DNA of 64,000 nt from VXYL01 sp965243095 (GCA_965243095.1 OZ251530.1:4588001-4652000), one strand, 5' to 3'. Positions 17,875 to 27,261 are shown, counted from the stretch's first letter. Notes: generated from the sequence alone by a model not told the origin. A program made the numbers and translations.

Positions 17875-18132
17875 TCAGTAGTACCAATCCCGTTGCACTT
17901 CCACCCGGGGCTGGTGTTCGCGTCCCGCGAGGGCGTTTGCCACTTGCCGCCGTGTCCTCTCGGTCATCACGCCAATGCGAGAGACCAGCTGCCAAGCTAA
18001 ACGGTTCTCAACGAGAAACTCGGCCTGCTTGTGCTCCTTGACCTCCGGCAAGCGGTCGACATGCATGATATGCACGATCTGCGGGCTCTTCGGGATGGCG
18101 TGGTTCGTCAAACCTTCACCACGTTCCGTCAC
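17875..18132 (-). pseudogene. darT: DarT toxin remnant with internal deletion
   Basis: Full DarT is about 210 residues. Here the N-terminal segment SPQIVHIMHVDRLPE, which matches the normal DarT start, is joined directly to the C-terminal segment EHKQAEFLVENRLAWQLV and the typical end VEVQRDWYY. Roughly 110-130 residues are missing, with the junction near 18040-18050. The lost part holds the NAD-binding arginine and the loop that grips DNA, so no activity is expected, although the QAEFLV glutamate remains. The frame is still open. Start uncertain: GTG at 18132 or TTG at 18111. It ends 3 bases before the alternative GTG start of darG. Confidence 0.85.
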
Positions 18133-18136
18133 TTCG

Positions 18137-19021
18137 TCACCCAAGTGGTTGATTACCCTTGACCGCAATGCGGCCGGACTTCGACTTTTCGAACCGCCCC
18201 GAGTCGCTCCCGAACCGTCGCTTTCCCCGCGGCATTCCGCGCACGACGAACTTGCGCAGCGCCGGCGCCAGCTCCGCCGGGTCGCCCATCGGCGCGAACG
18301 GCTCGGCGATGTCGATGCGGTAGCGGCCGCCGCGCTTGTTGATCACTTCCCGGAACAGCGTCATGTCCTTCAGTTCGCGGTTGCAGAACCAAAAGAGGTA
18401 GTACAGCGCCGAGTTGTGGCCGCGCACATGCAGGGGCAGCACCGGCGCGTCGTGTTTCCGCGCCAGGGCGAAGGGGGTGGGTTGCCACGGGCGTTCCCAC
18501 AGGCCGAGGGGCGTGGGCCTCGCCAGGCGGCCGGAGGGAAACACCACCACCAGGCGTTGTTGGTCGAAGGCGCTTCTCATGCCGCGCAGGGTTTGGCGCG
18601 TCTTGGCGCGGGTGCGTTCCTCTTCGCGCCATTCCACCGGCACGATCATCTCGGCGAGGGCCGGGCAAATCCGCACCGCGTCGCGGTTGGCGAAGAAGGT
18701 GATGTCGGCGCGCACCCGTTTGAGGGCGTCGTACACCGCGAAGCCGTCGGCGATGCCGGCCGGGTGGTTCGGGGTGACGATGACCGCGCCTTGCCGCGGC
18801 ACATGCTCCAAGCCGGTGACGGAAACGTCCATCGCCAACGCGTTCAGCATGTATTCCAGCGCATCGGAGGCGGCGAGGGGCGCGATGGCGTCGGCCATCG
18901 TTTTGGCCGTGTCGTAGAGCAGAATCGGGCGCAGCCAACGCTGCACCACCGCCCACAGCGCCGGGTGGCGCAGCCAGCGTGCGGCGCGTTCCTCGATCAG
19001 CGTGTCGACGATGTGCGTCAC
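18137..19021 (-). CDS. PlsC-like / hemolysin-type acyltransferase
   Basis: 294 residues from GTG 19021; an in-frame ATG at 19066 lies within an intergenic palindromic repeat and is less likely. The acyltransferase block is TPNHPAGIADG (an HX5D variant typical of the putative-hemolysin acyltransferase branch), followed by VFPSGRLARPTP and VLPLHVRGHNSALYYLF. It probably acylates a glycerophosphate- or ornithine-type lipid at the inner face of the membrane. The stop lies just upstream of the darT remnant, and the C-terminal tail (KSKSGRIAVKGNQ) may have been altered by insertion of the darTG locus. Confidence 0.8.
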   Translation of the reverse strand: MTHIVDTLIEERAARWLRHPALWAVVQRWLRPILLYDTAKTMADAIAPLAASDALEYMLNALAMDVSVTGLEHVPRQGAVIVTPNHPAGIADGFAVYDALKRVRADITFFANRDAVRICPALAEMIVPVEWREEERTRAKTRQTLRGMRSAFDQQRLVVVFPSGRLARPTPLGLWERPWQPTPFALARKHDAPVLPLHVRGHNSALYYLFWFCNRELKDMTLFREVINKRGGRYRIDIAEPFAPMGDPAELAPALRKFVVRGMPRGKRRFGSDSGRFEKSKSGRIAVKGNQPLG

Positions 19022-19059
19022 GGGCGCGTCGCCGCGAAGGTCAAGGACGCCAACGCAAG

Positions 19060-19093
19060 TGTGCAATGCGGGCGAGACGCCCGCGCTCCCAGG
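19060..19093. repeat. Palindromic intergenic repeat, copy 1
   Basis: GCGGGCG-AGA-CGCCCGC (19068-19084) followed by GCTCCCAGG. The reverse complement recurs at 51631-51655 as CCTGGGAGCGCGCGTCTCGCC. It lies in the gap between an isocitrate/isopropylmalate-type dehydrogenase gene and the acyltransferase gene. Confidence 0.75.
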
Positions 19094-19100
19094 TGCGCGA

Positions 19101-20168
19101 TCAAGCCAACGCCCGTGCCACCGCGGCGCAGAACTCCGTCGTCGTCGCGTTGCCGCCTTGGTCCGGCGTTAGCGCTTCGCCAGCGGCGTACACCCGCGCG
19201 ACGGCGTCCTCCAGCCGTCGCGCCGCCGGCGCCAAGCCTAGGTGTTCCAGCATCATGGCGGCCGAGAGCAACGTCGCGGTGGGGTTGATGATGTTCTGGC
19301 CGGCGATGTCCGGCGCGGTGCCGTGGGCGGGTTCGAAGTAGGCGTAGTCGTCGCCGTAGCAGCCGCTCGGCGCCAGCCCCAAGCTGCCGAGCAAGCCGCC
19401 GGCGGCGTCGGAGAGAATGTCGCCGTACTGGTTCGGCATCACCACCACGTCGAACCGCGCCGGCTCGCGCACGAGGCGGCAGGCGAAGTCGTCCACGATG
19501 AAGGACTCGAACTCGATGTCCGGGTGTTCCCGCGCTATCTCCCGCGCCAACTCCAAGAAGTAGCCGTCGGTTTCGCGCAGCATGTTGTGCTTGGTGGCGC
19601 ACGCGAGCTTGCCTTTCCCGGCGCCGTTGGCGGCCCGCTCCCGCGCCAGGCGGAAGGCGAAGCGCACCACCCGTTCGGTGCCCCGCCGCGTGATCACCTT
19701 CACGGCGTAGCGGCCTTCGCCCAAGGACGCCAGCGGCCGGCGAACGGTTCGGCCAACCAGGTTCAGCGGCGCGAGTTGTTGCAGGTCGCCTTCTGCGCCA
19801 ACGTACAGGTCTTCGAGGTTTTCGCGCACGATCACGAAGTCGATGCCCTCCGGCCGCCGCAGCGGACTGGCGCAACCGGGCAGATGGCGGCAGGGGCGGA
19901 CGTTGGCGTAGGTCTCCTTGCCCCAACGCAAATAGGCCAGCGCGGCGCCGGATTTGCCGCTGGTGGAACCGAACAGCGTGGCGTCGGCCGCATCGATCGC
20001 CGCCTTCGCGGAAGCCGGCAAACCCGCGCCGCTCTCGGCGTCCGCGCCTTGCAGCGGGTACGTCCAGCGCAAGCCGAGGTTCAGGGAATCCAACAAGGCG
20101 ACCGCCGGGCGCACCGCTTCCGGGGAGGCGTCGTCTCCTTCCACCACGGCGACGGTTTTGCGCGTCAC
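19101..20168 (-). CDS. Isocitrate/isopropylmalate dehydrogenase family protein
   Basis: 355 residues. Beta-decarboxylating dehydrogenase fold: the NLEDLYVG region, the K and Y metal/substrate segment KVITRRGTERVVRFAF, and the family signature MPNQYGDILSDAAGGLLGSLG are all present. Whether the substrate is isocitrate, 3-isopropylmalate, homoisocitrate or tartrate cannot be decided. Its neighbours are an SDR and PhyH-type dioxygenases, not leu or TCA genes, so a catabolic or specialised role is possible. Confidence 0.88.
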   Translation of the reverse strand: MTRKTVAVVEGDDASPEAVRPAVALLDSLNLGLRWTYPLQGADAESGAGLPASAKAAIDAADATLFGSTSGKSGAALAYLRWGKETYANVRPCRHLPGCASPLRRPEGIDFVIVRENLEDLYVGAEGDLQQLAPLNLVGRTVRRPLASLGEGRYAVKVITRRGTERVVRFAFRLARERAANGAGKGKLACATKHNMLRETDGYFLELAREIAREHPDIEFESFIVDDFACRLVREPARFDVVVMPNQYGDILSDAAGGLLGSLGLAPSGCYGDDYAYFEPAHGTAPDIAGQNIINPTATLLSAAMMLEHLGLAPAARRLEDAVARVYAAGEALTPDQGGNATTTEFCAAVARALA

Positions 20169-20213
20169 GGCAACGGCGGGCGTTTGGGTTTCAGATGGCC
20201 AAGCCCCGAACGG

Positions 20214-21062
20214 TCAAGCCGGAAAGAGCTGGGCGCCGCCGTCGATGCGCAGCACTTGGCCGGTGATGTACGAGGAATCCGGCGTCACCAGAAACTCCAC
20301 CGTGCGCGCCACCTCTTCCGGCCAGCCGTAGCGCGTCAGGGCGCCCTCGCGCACCTTGCGGTCTTCCCGCGTGGGGCGGCTGGCGACGAAGCGGGCGGTG
20401 ATGATCTCGCCCGGGGCGATGACGTTGGCGTACACCCCGTGCGGGCGCAATTGCGCGGCTAGGCAACGGGTGTATTCGTGGACCGCGGCCTTGGCGGCGC
20501 CGTAGATCACCTCCGAGCGGTGCCCGCCGAGGCCGGCGATGCTGCCGATGGTGACGATCCAGCCGCTACCCCGCGCCATCATTTCCGGCGCCACCTCGCG
20601 GCAGGCCAGAATGCACGTCATCAAGTTGCGGTCCAGCACCGTGCGCACATCCGCCACGGTAACGCCCACCGCGTCGTTTTGCACCGGCTTGCCGGCCTTC
20701 TCGCCCATCGCCCCTTGGCTGCCGATGTCGCCGCCGGCGTTGTTGATCAGGATGTCGATGCGCCCGAAGCGCTCGCGGATGCGCGTACACAACTCCTGCA
20801 CCGTGCTCTCGGAAGTGAGATCGCCATGCACCGCCAACACCTCGGCGTTGTGGCCCTCGGCGATGGCGTCGGCCACGGCTTGCAGGGAATCGGCCTCGTT
20901 GAAGGCCCGCGTGGAATGCGGCGCGGTGCCGTGAATGGCCACCTTGGCACCCAAGGCCGCGAGATGATCCGCCACCACCCGGCCGATGCCGCGCGACGAA
21001 CCCGTAACCCACGCCACCTTGCCGGCCAGGCGCTTGCCCGGCGCGTTTTCGTTGCTTTCCAT
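20214..21062 (-). CDS. SDR-family NAD(P)-dependent oxidoreductase
   Basis: 282 residues. Rossmann motif TGSSRGIGR near residue 19, NNAGGDIG in the middle, catalytic Ser in IVTIGSIAGLGG, and YGAAKAAVHEYTR as the YxxxK active site. N-terminal MESNENAPGKRLAGK is a short extension. Lies 45 bases upstream of the dehydrogenase and 18 bases after the PhyH-family gene, all on the same strand, suggesting one transcript. Confidence 0.92.
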   Translation of the reverse strand: MESNENAPGKRLAGKVAWVTGSSRGIGRVVADHLAALGAKVAIHGTAPHSTRAFNEADSLQAVADAIAEGHNAEVLAVHGDLTSESTVQELCTRIRERFGRIDILINNAGGDIGSQGAMGEKAGKPVQNDAVGVTVADVRTVLDRNLMTCILACREVAPEMMARGSGWIVTIGSIAGLGGHRSEVIYGAAKAAVHEYTRCLAAQLRPHGVYANVIAPGEIITARFVASRPTREDRKVREGALTRYGWPEEVARTVEFLVTPDSSYITGQVLRIDGGAQLFPA

Positions 21063-21080
21063 ACGGTGTGGCTCTTTCCT

Positions 21081-22172
21081 TTAGATGCCGATCATGCGGC
21101 GTTGGTAGTGGTGCAGCACGTCGCGCCGGCTGGCGTCGTTCCAGGCGATGGGCGTGTCCGCCAAGGGCTGGTAGGCGTACGGCGCCTCGTGCGGGAAGCG
21201 CTGGCGGCGGGCGTCCACGGCCAGCGGAATGATGCGGCTGCTTTGGCGGATGTGCTCGTCGTCGTAGGGTTGCGGCGCCCAGCCCTTCACGCCGGCCACG
21301 GACGCGCGGCGATGGAAGCCGAACACGAACGTGGCGCGGGGCGTGTCCGAGGTGTTCGGGAAGGAGCCGTGTACCACTTGGCGGTTGCAGATGGCGACAT
21401 CGCCCGGTTCGCAGAGCATGGGCACCGCGCCCGGCAGCCGATCCGAGCCGCCGGCCGCCTGCATCGCCTTGATGTCCGCTTTGCCGCTGGTGTGGGTGCC
21501 GGGCACCACCCACAGGGCGTTTTCCGGCGTGGTGGGGTAGAGGTTCACCATGAAGTTGAAGCCGTGCGTGCCGGCGTCCAAATCCGCGCTTTGCCAATGC
21601 GTGGTGCCGTCTTGATGCCACGACACCGCGGCGCCCAAACGCGCCTGCTTGATCCAGATCACTTCGGTGAAGGGCGTGAAATCCGGCCCGTTCACCGCTT
21701 CGGCCACCGCCAACAGGCGCGGGTGGCCGTAGATGCGCAGGGCGCTTTCCAAGAATTGCAGAATCCCGCCGATTTGCAGCAGCACTTCGGCCGGCGCGTC
21801 GGCCGGGCGCTCCGGTTCGCGCATCCTGGTTTGGTAGCGGCCGCCGGAGATGTCCGTGGCGCCGTACGGGTCCGTGAGCGGCTTGGCGAAGCGGAACAGC
21901 TTGCGCTGCTGTTCGTCGCCGATGGCCGGGCGGCCGGCTGCGTCCGTGTCCGCGCCGCTCTCGCAGGGCGCACGGTCGCACAGCGCGTGGAATTCGCGCC
22001 GCAGCTCCGCCATTTCGGCGGCGGCCAGCGCGCCCTTGAAGATGTAGAAGCCCGTGCGCCAGTAGGCGGCGAGGATCTCCTCGGCAACGCGCCCGGCGGC
22101 ATCGACGGAGAGCGGGCCGCGGTTGCCGAGACACTCGGCGGCGTTGGTCGCCGCGGCTGCGTCGTCTGCCAT
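21081..22172 (-). CDS. Phytanoyl-CoA dioxygenase (PhyH) family protein
   Basis: 363 residues from ATG 22172. Fe(II)/2-oxoglutarate-dependent oxygenase fold: the HxD iron motif is in SWHQDGTTH, the distal His in GDVAICNRQVVHGSF, and the 2-oxoglutarate Arg in TPRATFVFGFHRR. PALWVVPGTHTSG-like segment (ENALWVVPGTH) is also typical. Substrate unknown. Eleven bases separate it from the upstream paralogous gene. Confidence 0.88.
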   Translation of the reverse strand: MADDAAAATNAAECLGNRGPLSVDAAGRVAEEILAAYWRTGFYIFKGALAAAEMAELRREFHALCDRAPCESGADTDAAGRPAIGDEQQRKLFRFAKPLTDPYGATDISGGRYQTRMREPERPADAPAEVLLQIGGILQFLESALRIYGHPRLLAVAEAVNGPDFTPFTEVIWIKQARLGAAVSWHQDGTTHWQSADLDAGTHGFNFMVNLYPTTPENALWVVPGTHTSGKADIKAMQAAGGSDRLPGAVPMLCEPGDVAICNRQVVHGSFPNTSDTPRATFVFGFHRRASVAGVKGWAPQPYDDEHIRQSSRIIPLAVDARRQRFPHEAPYAYQPLADTPIAWNDASRRDVLHHYQRRMIGI

Positions 22173-22183
22173 TGCTTGCGCCC

Positions 22184-23539
22184 TCAACCAGCCGCGTGCT
22201 GCTGCGTCTTTGCAACGCCGCGTTGCGTTTTCGCAGCGGCGCGTGGCTTTTTCGCGCCATCGCGCTTCTTCGCCGCCCGCGCGGCGTCGATGCGCCGTTT
22301 CATGCGGTGAATCGTTAGCTGTTCCCGCACATCCTCCGGCACCGGCGAGGCGAGATGGCGAATGCGCTGGTAGTCGCCGGATTCCATCGCCAGGCGAACG
22401 TCCACGGTGGTCTTCGGGCCGGAGTAGGAGCCGATCTCGATGAGGCCGGAGGAGAAGTAGCCCATGCGCTGCAGCAGCTTGTCGGAGGCGGTGCGCAGCA
22501 CCTCCGGGTCGATGGCCAGTTGCCAGTTCTCCTGCTGGCGCAGCCACGGCTTCACGTTCGAGTTGGTCATGATGTAGCGCCACTCGTTCGTGTGGTTGAC
22601 GCCGGTGCCGTGCAGCAGGCGCCCGTCCATCAGCATTACCGTGCCGCCCTTGGCCTCCACGTTCACCGCCGGCGGCAGCGGCCCCACCTCCTCGCCCGGA
22701 GGCGTTTGCGACACCAAACGATGGCTGGTGGGGATGACCAGCGTGCCGCCGTTCACTTCGTTCACGTCCTGCATGATGTAAACCGTGTTGACGAGGATCG
22801 GCGCGTGCGGCGTTTGGATGGGGTGGATGGCGCCGGAATCCTGATGCAGGACTTGCGGATGGCTGCCCGGGCGGGCGATGTTGGAGGCGAAGGAGTAGGC
22901 GTAGTGGCCGCGGCCGAGCAGCTCGTTGTTGAGCTGTTCGATGAGCGGCCCGCCTTGCACCCACTCCGGGTCGAACTCGATGCACTTGGCGAAGCAGTCG
23001 CCCTTGTTCACCAGCGTCCACATGATGTGGAAGTGCGGCGTCATGTCCGCCAAGCCACATTCGCGCTCGGCCCGTGCCTGTTCGTCCAACCGAGCGCGCA
23101 TGTACGAGCGCTGGTGTTCGCTCATGGCGTCCTCGATCAGGCAGAAGCCGTACTTGCGCAGATCGCGCCGGGCTTGGTTGATGTCCTTGGTGCCGCGCGG
23201 CAAATCGTCGAAGCGCCGCCAGTAGCTGTGCTTCCTCGGCACCGTGGTGTCGTAGTACGGTGTGCCGTTCAAGCCGCCACCCTCGGCGCTGCGGCCAGCC
23301 TCGAACAGCGGGCAGCGGAAGCGTTTGCGCAAGGAGCCATCCGAGCGCATGGCGGGCGCACCGTTGGCGCCGGGCGGCTTCAGCCAAGGATTGTTCTTGT
23401 GCATGGAGCGGAACGGCTCGCCGGAGGCGAACCACTGCGCGTCCTTGATCTGCGCGTCCGGCGCGGACAGCGCGGCCACGTTCTCCTCCAAGAACTCCGG
23501 CGGCACGGCGGCGCGCGAGTCGGTGGGCATTGTGGACAT
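22184..23539 (-). CDS. Phytanoyl-CoA dioxygenase (PhyH) family protein, second
   Basis: 451 residues from ATG 23539. HxD motif in VLHQDSGAIHP, distal His in MDGRLLHGTGVNHTNEWR, and GGTLVIPTSHRL in between. It is longer than the next gene's product, with an ~90-residue N-terminal extension (FASGEPFRSMHKNNPWLKPP) and a basic Ala/Lys-rich C-terminal tail (AAKKRDGAKKPRAAAK) of unknown purpose. Probably the first gene of the PhyH-PhyH-SDR-dehydrogenase-acyltransferase run. Confidence 0.88.
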   Translation of the reverse strand: MSTMPTDSRAAVPPEFLEENVAALSAPDAQIKDAQWFASGEPFRSMHKNNPWLKPPGANGAPAMRSDGSLRKRFRCPLFEAGRSAEGGGLNGTPYYDTTVPRKHSYWRRFDDLPRGTKDINQARRDLRKYGFCLIEDAMSEHQRSYMRARLDEQARAERECGLADMTPHFHIMWTLVNKGDCFAKCIEFDPEWVQGGPLIEQLNNELLGRGHYAYSFASNIARPGSHPQVLHQDSGAIHPIQTPHAPILVNTVYIMQDVNEVNGGTLVIPTSHRLVSQTPPGEEVGPLPPAVNVEAKGGTVMLMDGRLLHGTGVNHTNEWRYIMTNSNVKPWLRQQENWQLAIDPEVLRTASDKLLQRMGYFSSGLIEIGSYSGPKTTVDVRLAMESGDYQRIRHLASPVPEDVREQLTIHRMKRRIDAARAAKKRDGAKKPRAAAKTQRGVAKTQQHAAG

Positions 23540-23778
23540 GCGTTGTGGTTGTCCGGTTGTGACGACGCCGCAAGCATAAACCAACTTGCGGCGGACGCCG
23601 GCCGGCGCGTTCGCCAATCCTGTAGGATAGCCACCGTTGCCGGCGCCGCACCCGCCGCCGAGGCGACTTGGAGCAGACAATGGCCACTCGTCGAAACACG
23701 GATTACCAGCGCGGCCTGTTGCGGGAACTGCGACTGAAGGTCGATTTCCTCCGATGTGACAACAGGGCGGTTGTGGTG

Positions 23779-26700
23779 ATGCGCGTGGTTTGGCTGCGCC
23801 GGGCGGCCGCGGCGTTGGCGGCGCTGCTGTGCTCGACGTTTCCGACGCTGGCATACGCGCAGTCCGCGATCATCGAAACGGTTGCCGGCACGGGGACGTC
23901 CACCTTCAGCGGCGACGGCGGCGCGGCCATCTCGGCCGCCCTCCAAAACCCCAATCAGGTGACGCTGGACAGCGCCGGCAATCTCTACATTGCCGACTCG
24001 TCCAACCACCGCATCCGCCGGGTGGACGCAGCATCGGGGAACATCTCGACAATCGCCGGCACGGGGACGAGCGGCTTCAGCGGCGACGGCGGCGCGGCCA
24101 CCTCGGCGCAGATCAACTTCCCCAACGGACTTGTGCTGGACAGCGCCGGCAACCTCTACTTTGCGGACGAGAACAGCCACCGCATCCGCCGGGTGGACGC
24201 AGCGGGGAACATCTCGACGGTCGCCGGCACGGGGGCGGGCGGGATTTTCGGCGCCTTCGGCGGCGACGGTGGCCCGGCCACCGCGGCGGCGTTCCGCTAC
24301 CCCCCAAATATCACGCTGGACAGTGCCGGCAATCTCTACATTGCGGACTATGGCAACCGACGCGTCCGCAAGGTGGATGCTTCGGGGAACATCTCGACAA
24401 TCGCCGGCACGGGGGCGGCCGGCTTCAGCGGCGATGGCGGGCCGGCCACCGCGGCGCCGGTCGATGGCCCCACTGGAGTTGTGTTGGACAGCGCCGGCAA
24501 CCTCTACATTGCGGACACGAACAACCACCGCATCCGCAAGATGGACCCATCAGGGACTATCTCGACAATCGCCGGCACGGGGTCGGCCGGCTTCGGCGGC
24601 GACGGCGGCCGGGCCACCGCGGCGCAGATCAACTTCCCCCGAGATGTTGCGTTGGACGGCGCCGGCAACCTCTACATTGCGGATGCGTCCAACGACCGCA
24701 TCCGCCGGGTGGATGCATCGGGGAACATCTCGACAGTCGCCGGCACGGGGACGGGCGGCTTCAGTGGTGATGGCGGCGCACCCACCTCGGCGCAAATCAA
24801 CGACCCCAGAGGGATTGCGGTGGACAGCGCGAGCAGATACATCTACATCGCGGACAGCGACAACAATCGCATTCGCCGCATCTCCGGCGTTGCCCAACTG
24901 ATGCCGGAGGAGGAAGAGGAAGAAGAGGAAGAGGAGGAGCAGGGCGACGGGCCGCTCGCGTCGTTGCCGGACCCGGGGTTGCGGCGGGCCGTGGAGCAGG
25001 CGCTGGGCAGGGCGCCTGGATCGGTGACCGAAGCGGATCTGCGCACGCTCACATCCTTGAACTTGGATGGCTTCGGAGTGACTTCGCTGGCGGGTCTGGA
25101 GGTGGCGTCGAACTTGGAGTGGCTGACGTTGTCCGGCAACGCGCCGGCAGCCGGGGGCGAGCCGTTGGATCTCTCGCCGCTGGCGGGGCTGCCGTCGCTG
25201 ACGTATCTGGATTTGTCGGACAACGGCCTGACGGACATTTCCCATCTGTCGCGGCTGACCAGCTTGCGCACCCTGCTGCTGGGCGGCAACGCGATCCGCG
25301 ATCTGTCGCCGCTTTCGGGGCTGACCGGATTGGAGGCGCTGACGCTCTCCGGCAACGGCCTCGCGAACGTCGCGGCGCTGTCGCTCCTATCGTCCTTGGA
25401 ACAACTGTGGCTGGACGGCAACGATCTGTCGGACATCTCCGCACTGGCAGCGCTGCGCGCGCTGATCTACCTGCATCTGGGCGACAACCGCATCGCGGAC
25501 ATCTCCCCTTTGGCGGGGCTTTCGGCGCTGCGGCGGCTGTGGCTGCCGGGCAACATGGTGGCGGACGTGTCGGCGCTCGCGGGCTTGCGGGCGCTGACGC
25601 GGCTGGATCTCTCGCGCAACCGCATCGCGGACGCCTCGCCACTGCGCGGGCTGCCGCGGCTGGTGTGGCTGCGTCTGGGCTGGAACCGGCTGGCGGAGGT
25701 GTCGCGGCTGGCCGGGCACCCGGGGCTTGCGGATGGCGGCGCGTTGGGGCTGCGCGGCAATCCGCTGGGCGCGTCGGCGCTGGGCAGGCACATTCCGGCG
25801 CTGCGCGAGGCCGGAGCGGCGGTGGTGTTCGGCTGGGCCGTGCCGCTGTTTCCCTCGGCGGCGGATGCGGCGGGGCGGAGCGGCGTGGTGCGCGTGCTGA
25901 ATCGCTCGGACATGGACGGCGCGGTGCTGGTGGAGGCGGTGGACGAGGCCGGGCAGACAATGGGCCCGGTGCGCCTATCGCTGGCCGCCGGCGCAGCGGC
26001 GCAGTTCGACTCCGCGGATTTGGAGAACGGCAACGCGGAGATGGGGCTAGCCGAAGGTTTGGGGTCGCCTACGCGGGGAAGCTGGCGGCTCTTGTTGTGG
26101 TCCGTTCTCGACATCGAGGTTCTGGCGTACGTCCGAACGGAGGACGGATTCCTGACCCCCGCACACGCCGAGTTGCCCCGCACAGGGGATTCGCTTTCGG
26201 CGTTCCTCTTCAACCCGGCGAGCAACCACATGCAGCGCAGTTCCCTGCGCGTGTTCAACCCGGGCGCCGAATCCGCACGGATGTTCGTGTGGGGCGTGGA
26301 CGACGGCGGGCGTGGCAGCTTCGCCTCCGGCTTCATGGCGCCGCCGGGTGCGCCGCTGGCGTTGACGGCGGGGCGGCTGGAGCGGTCAGCGGGGCGCGCC
26401 GGCGCGAGTCTTGGCAACGGCGCCGGCAAGTGGCGCTTGCGCGTCGCCGCAACCTGGCCGCTGTCGGCTTCCACGTTCCTCGAAAGCCCGTCTGGGCACG
26501 TCTCCAACCTGTCCTCGCCACCGCTGCGCGCGGCCGCGGGCGAAATGCTGCGGCTGCCACTGTTCCCGGCGGCGTCGAATCCGGCCGTCCGCGAGGGCTT
26601 CGCCCGCGTGGCCAACATGACCGCGGCGGAAGGCACGGTGGACATCGAAGCCGTGGACGACGCCGGCGTCCGCGCCGGTCCGGTCCGGCTGCAACTCGCG

Positions 26701-27246
26701 GCGCGGGCGACGATGCACTTCAACTCGGACGACTTGGAGAACGGCAACGCCAAGAAGGGCCTGGCGTCCGGCGTTGGCGCGCCGACGAAGGGCGCGTGGC
26801 GGCTGGAATTGCAAAGCGGCACGCTCACACTCGCCGCGGCCGCCTACGCCCGCCACGCCGACGGCTTCGTGACCAGCCTGCACGAGACGGCCCCGGCGGC
26901 CGACGGCTCAGCGCGGGTGGCGGTGTTCCACCCGGCGTCCAGCGGGCCGCGCAGCCTCCTGCGTCTTGCGAACGATGGCGACGAGCCGGCGATGGCGACC
27001 ATCACCGGCGTGGACGACGCCGGCGCGGCGTCGGAACCGCTAACCGCCACCGTGCCGGCGGGCGAAGCCCTGACGCTCACCGCGGCGCAACTCGAAGACG
27101 GCGACGAAGGCTTGGAGGGCGCGCTGGGCGACGGCGACGGCAAATGGCGCTTGACGGTGGAATTCGACAACCCCCTCACCGTCATGAGCCTGCTGGAAAG
27201 CCCCACCGGCCACCTCTCCAACCTCTCCGCCACCGCAAGACCCTAA
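23779..27246 (+). CDS. Secreted NHL-repeat/leucine-rich-repeat protein
   Basis: 1155 residues from ATG 23779, chosen because it opens a signal peptide ending LAYA-QSA. Residues ~30-372 form about seven NHL beta-propeller repeats of ~50 residues (IAGTGTSGFSGDGG, LDSAGNLYIADSSNHRIRRVDA). An all-Glu linker follows (24904-24942), then internalin-like LRRs (~408-675; DLSPLAGLPSLTYLDLSDNGLTDIS). The C-terminal ~470 residues are four copies of an unnamed beta-rich module (VVRVLNRS...VEAVDEAG...DLENGN...WRL). Likely a surface or exported adhesion or host-contact protein; that role is inference. Closely related to the frameshifted gene at 28406-31623. Confidence 0.88.
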   Translation: MRVVWLRRAAAALAALLCSTFPTLAYAQSAIIETVAGTGTSTFSGDGGAAISAALQNPNQVTLDSAGNLYIADSSNHRIRRVDAASGNISTIAGTGTSGFSGDGGAATSAQINFPNGLVLDSAGNLYFADENSHRIRRVDAAGNISTVAGTGAGGIFGAFGGDGGPATAAAFRYPPNITLDSAGNLYIADYGNRRVRKVDASGNISTIAGTGAAGFSGDGGPATAAPVDGPTGVVLDSAGNLYIADTNNHRIRKMDPSGTISTIAGTGSAGFGGDGGRATAAQINFPRDVALDGAGNLYIADASNDRIRRVDASGNISTVAGTGTGGFSGDGGAPTSAQINDPRGIAVDSASRYIYIADSDNNRIRRISGVAQLMPEEEEEEEEEEEQGDGPLASLPDPGLRRAVEQALGRAPGSVTEADLRTLTSLNLDGFGVTSLAGLEVASNLEWLTLSGNAPAAGGEPLDLSPLAGLPSLTYLDLSDNGLTDISHLSRLTSLRTLLLGGNAIRDLSPLSGLTGLEALTLSGNGLANVAALSLLSSLEQLWLDGNDLSDISALAALRALIYLHLGDNRIADISPLAGLSALRRLWLPGNMVADVSALAGLRALTRLDLSRNRIADASPLRGLPRLVWLRLGWNRLAEVSRLAGHPGLADGGALGLRGNPLGASALGRHIPALREAGAAVVFGWAVPLFPSAADAAGRSGVVRVLNRSDMDGAVLVEAVDEAGQTMGPVRLSLAAGAAAQFDSADLENGNAEMGLAEGLGSPTRGSWRLLLWSVLDIEVLAYVRTEDGFLTPAHAELPRTGDSLSAFLFNPASNHMQRSSLRVFNPGAESARMFVWGVDDGGRGSFASGFMAPPGAPLALTAGRLERSAGRAGASLGNGAGKWRLRVAATWPLSASTFLESPSGHVSNLSSPPLRAAAGEMLRLPLFPAASNPAVREGFARVANMTAAEGTVDIEAVDDAGVRAGPVRLQLAARATMHFNSDDLENGNAKKGLASGVGAPTKGAWRLELQSGTLTLAAAAYARHADGFVTSLHETAPAADGSARVAVFHPASSGPRSLLRLANDGDEPAMATITGVDDAGAASEPLTATVPAGEALTLTAAQLEDGDEGLEGALGDGDGKWRLTVEFDNPLTVMSLLESPTGHLSNLSATARP

Positions 27247-27261
27247 CCGCAGCACCGCGTA

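Noticed and set aside
23870..24900. Short regularly spaced DNA repeats that might be CRISPR or satellite
   Set aside because: They are codon-level repeats of NHL propeller blades in one reading frame, with no constant repeat-spacer structure.
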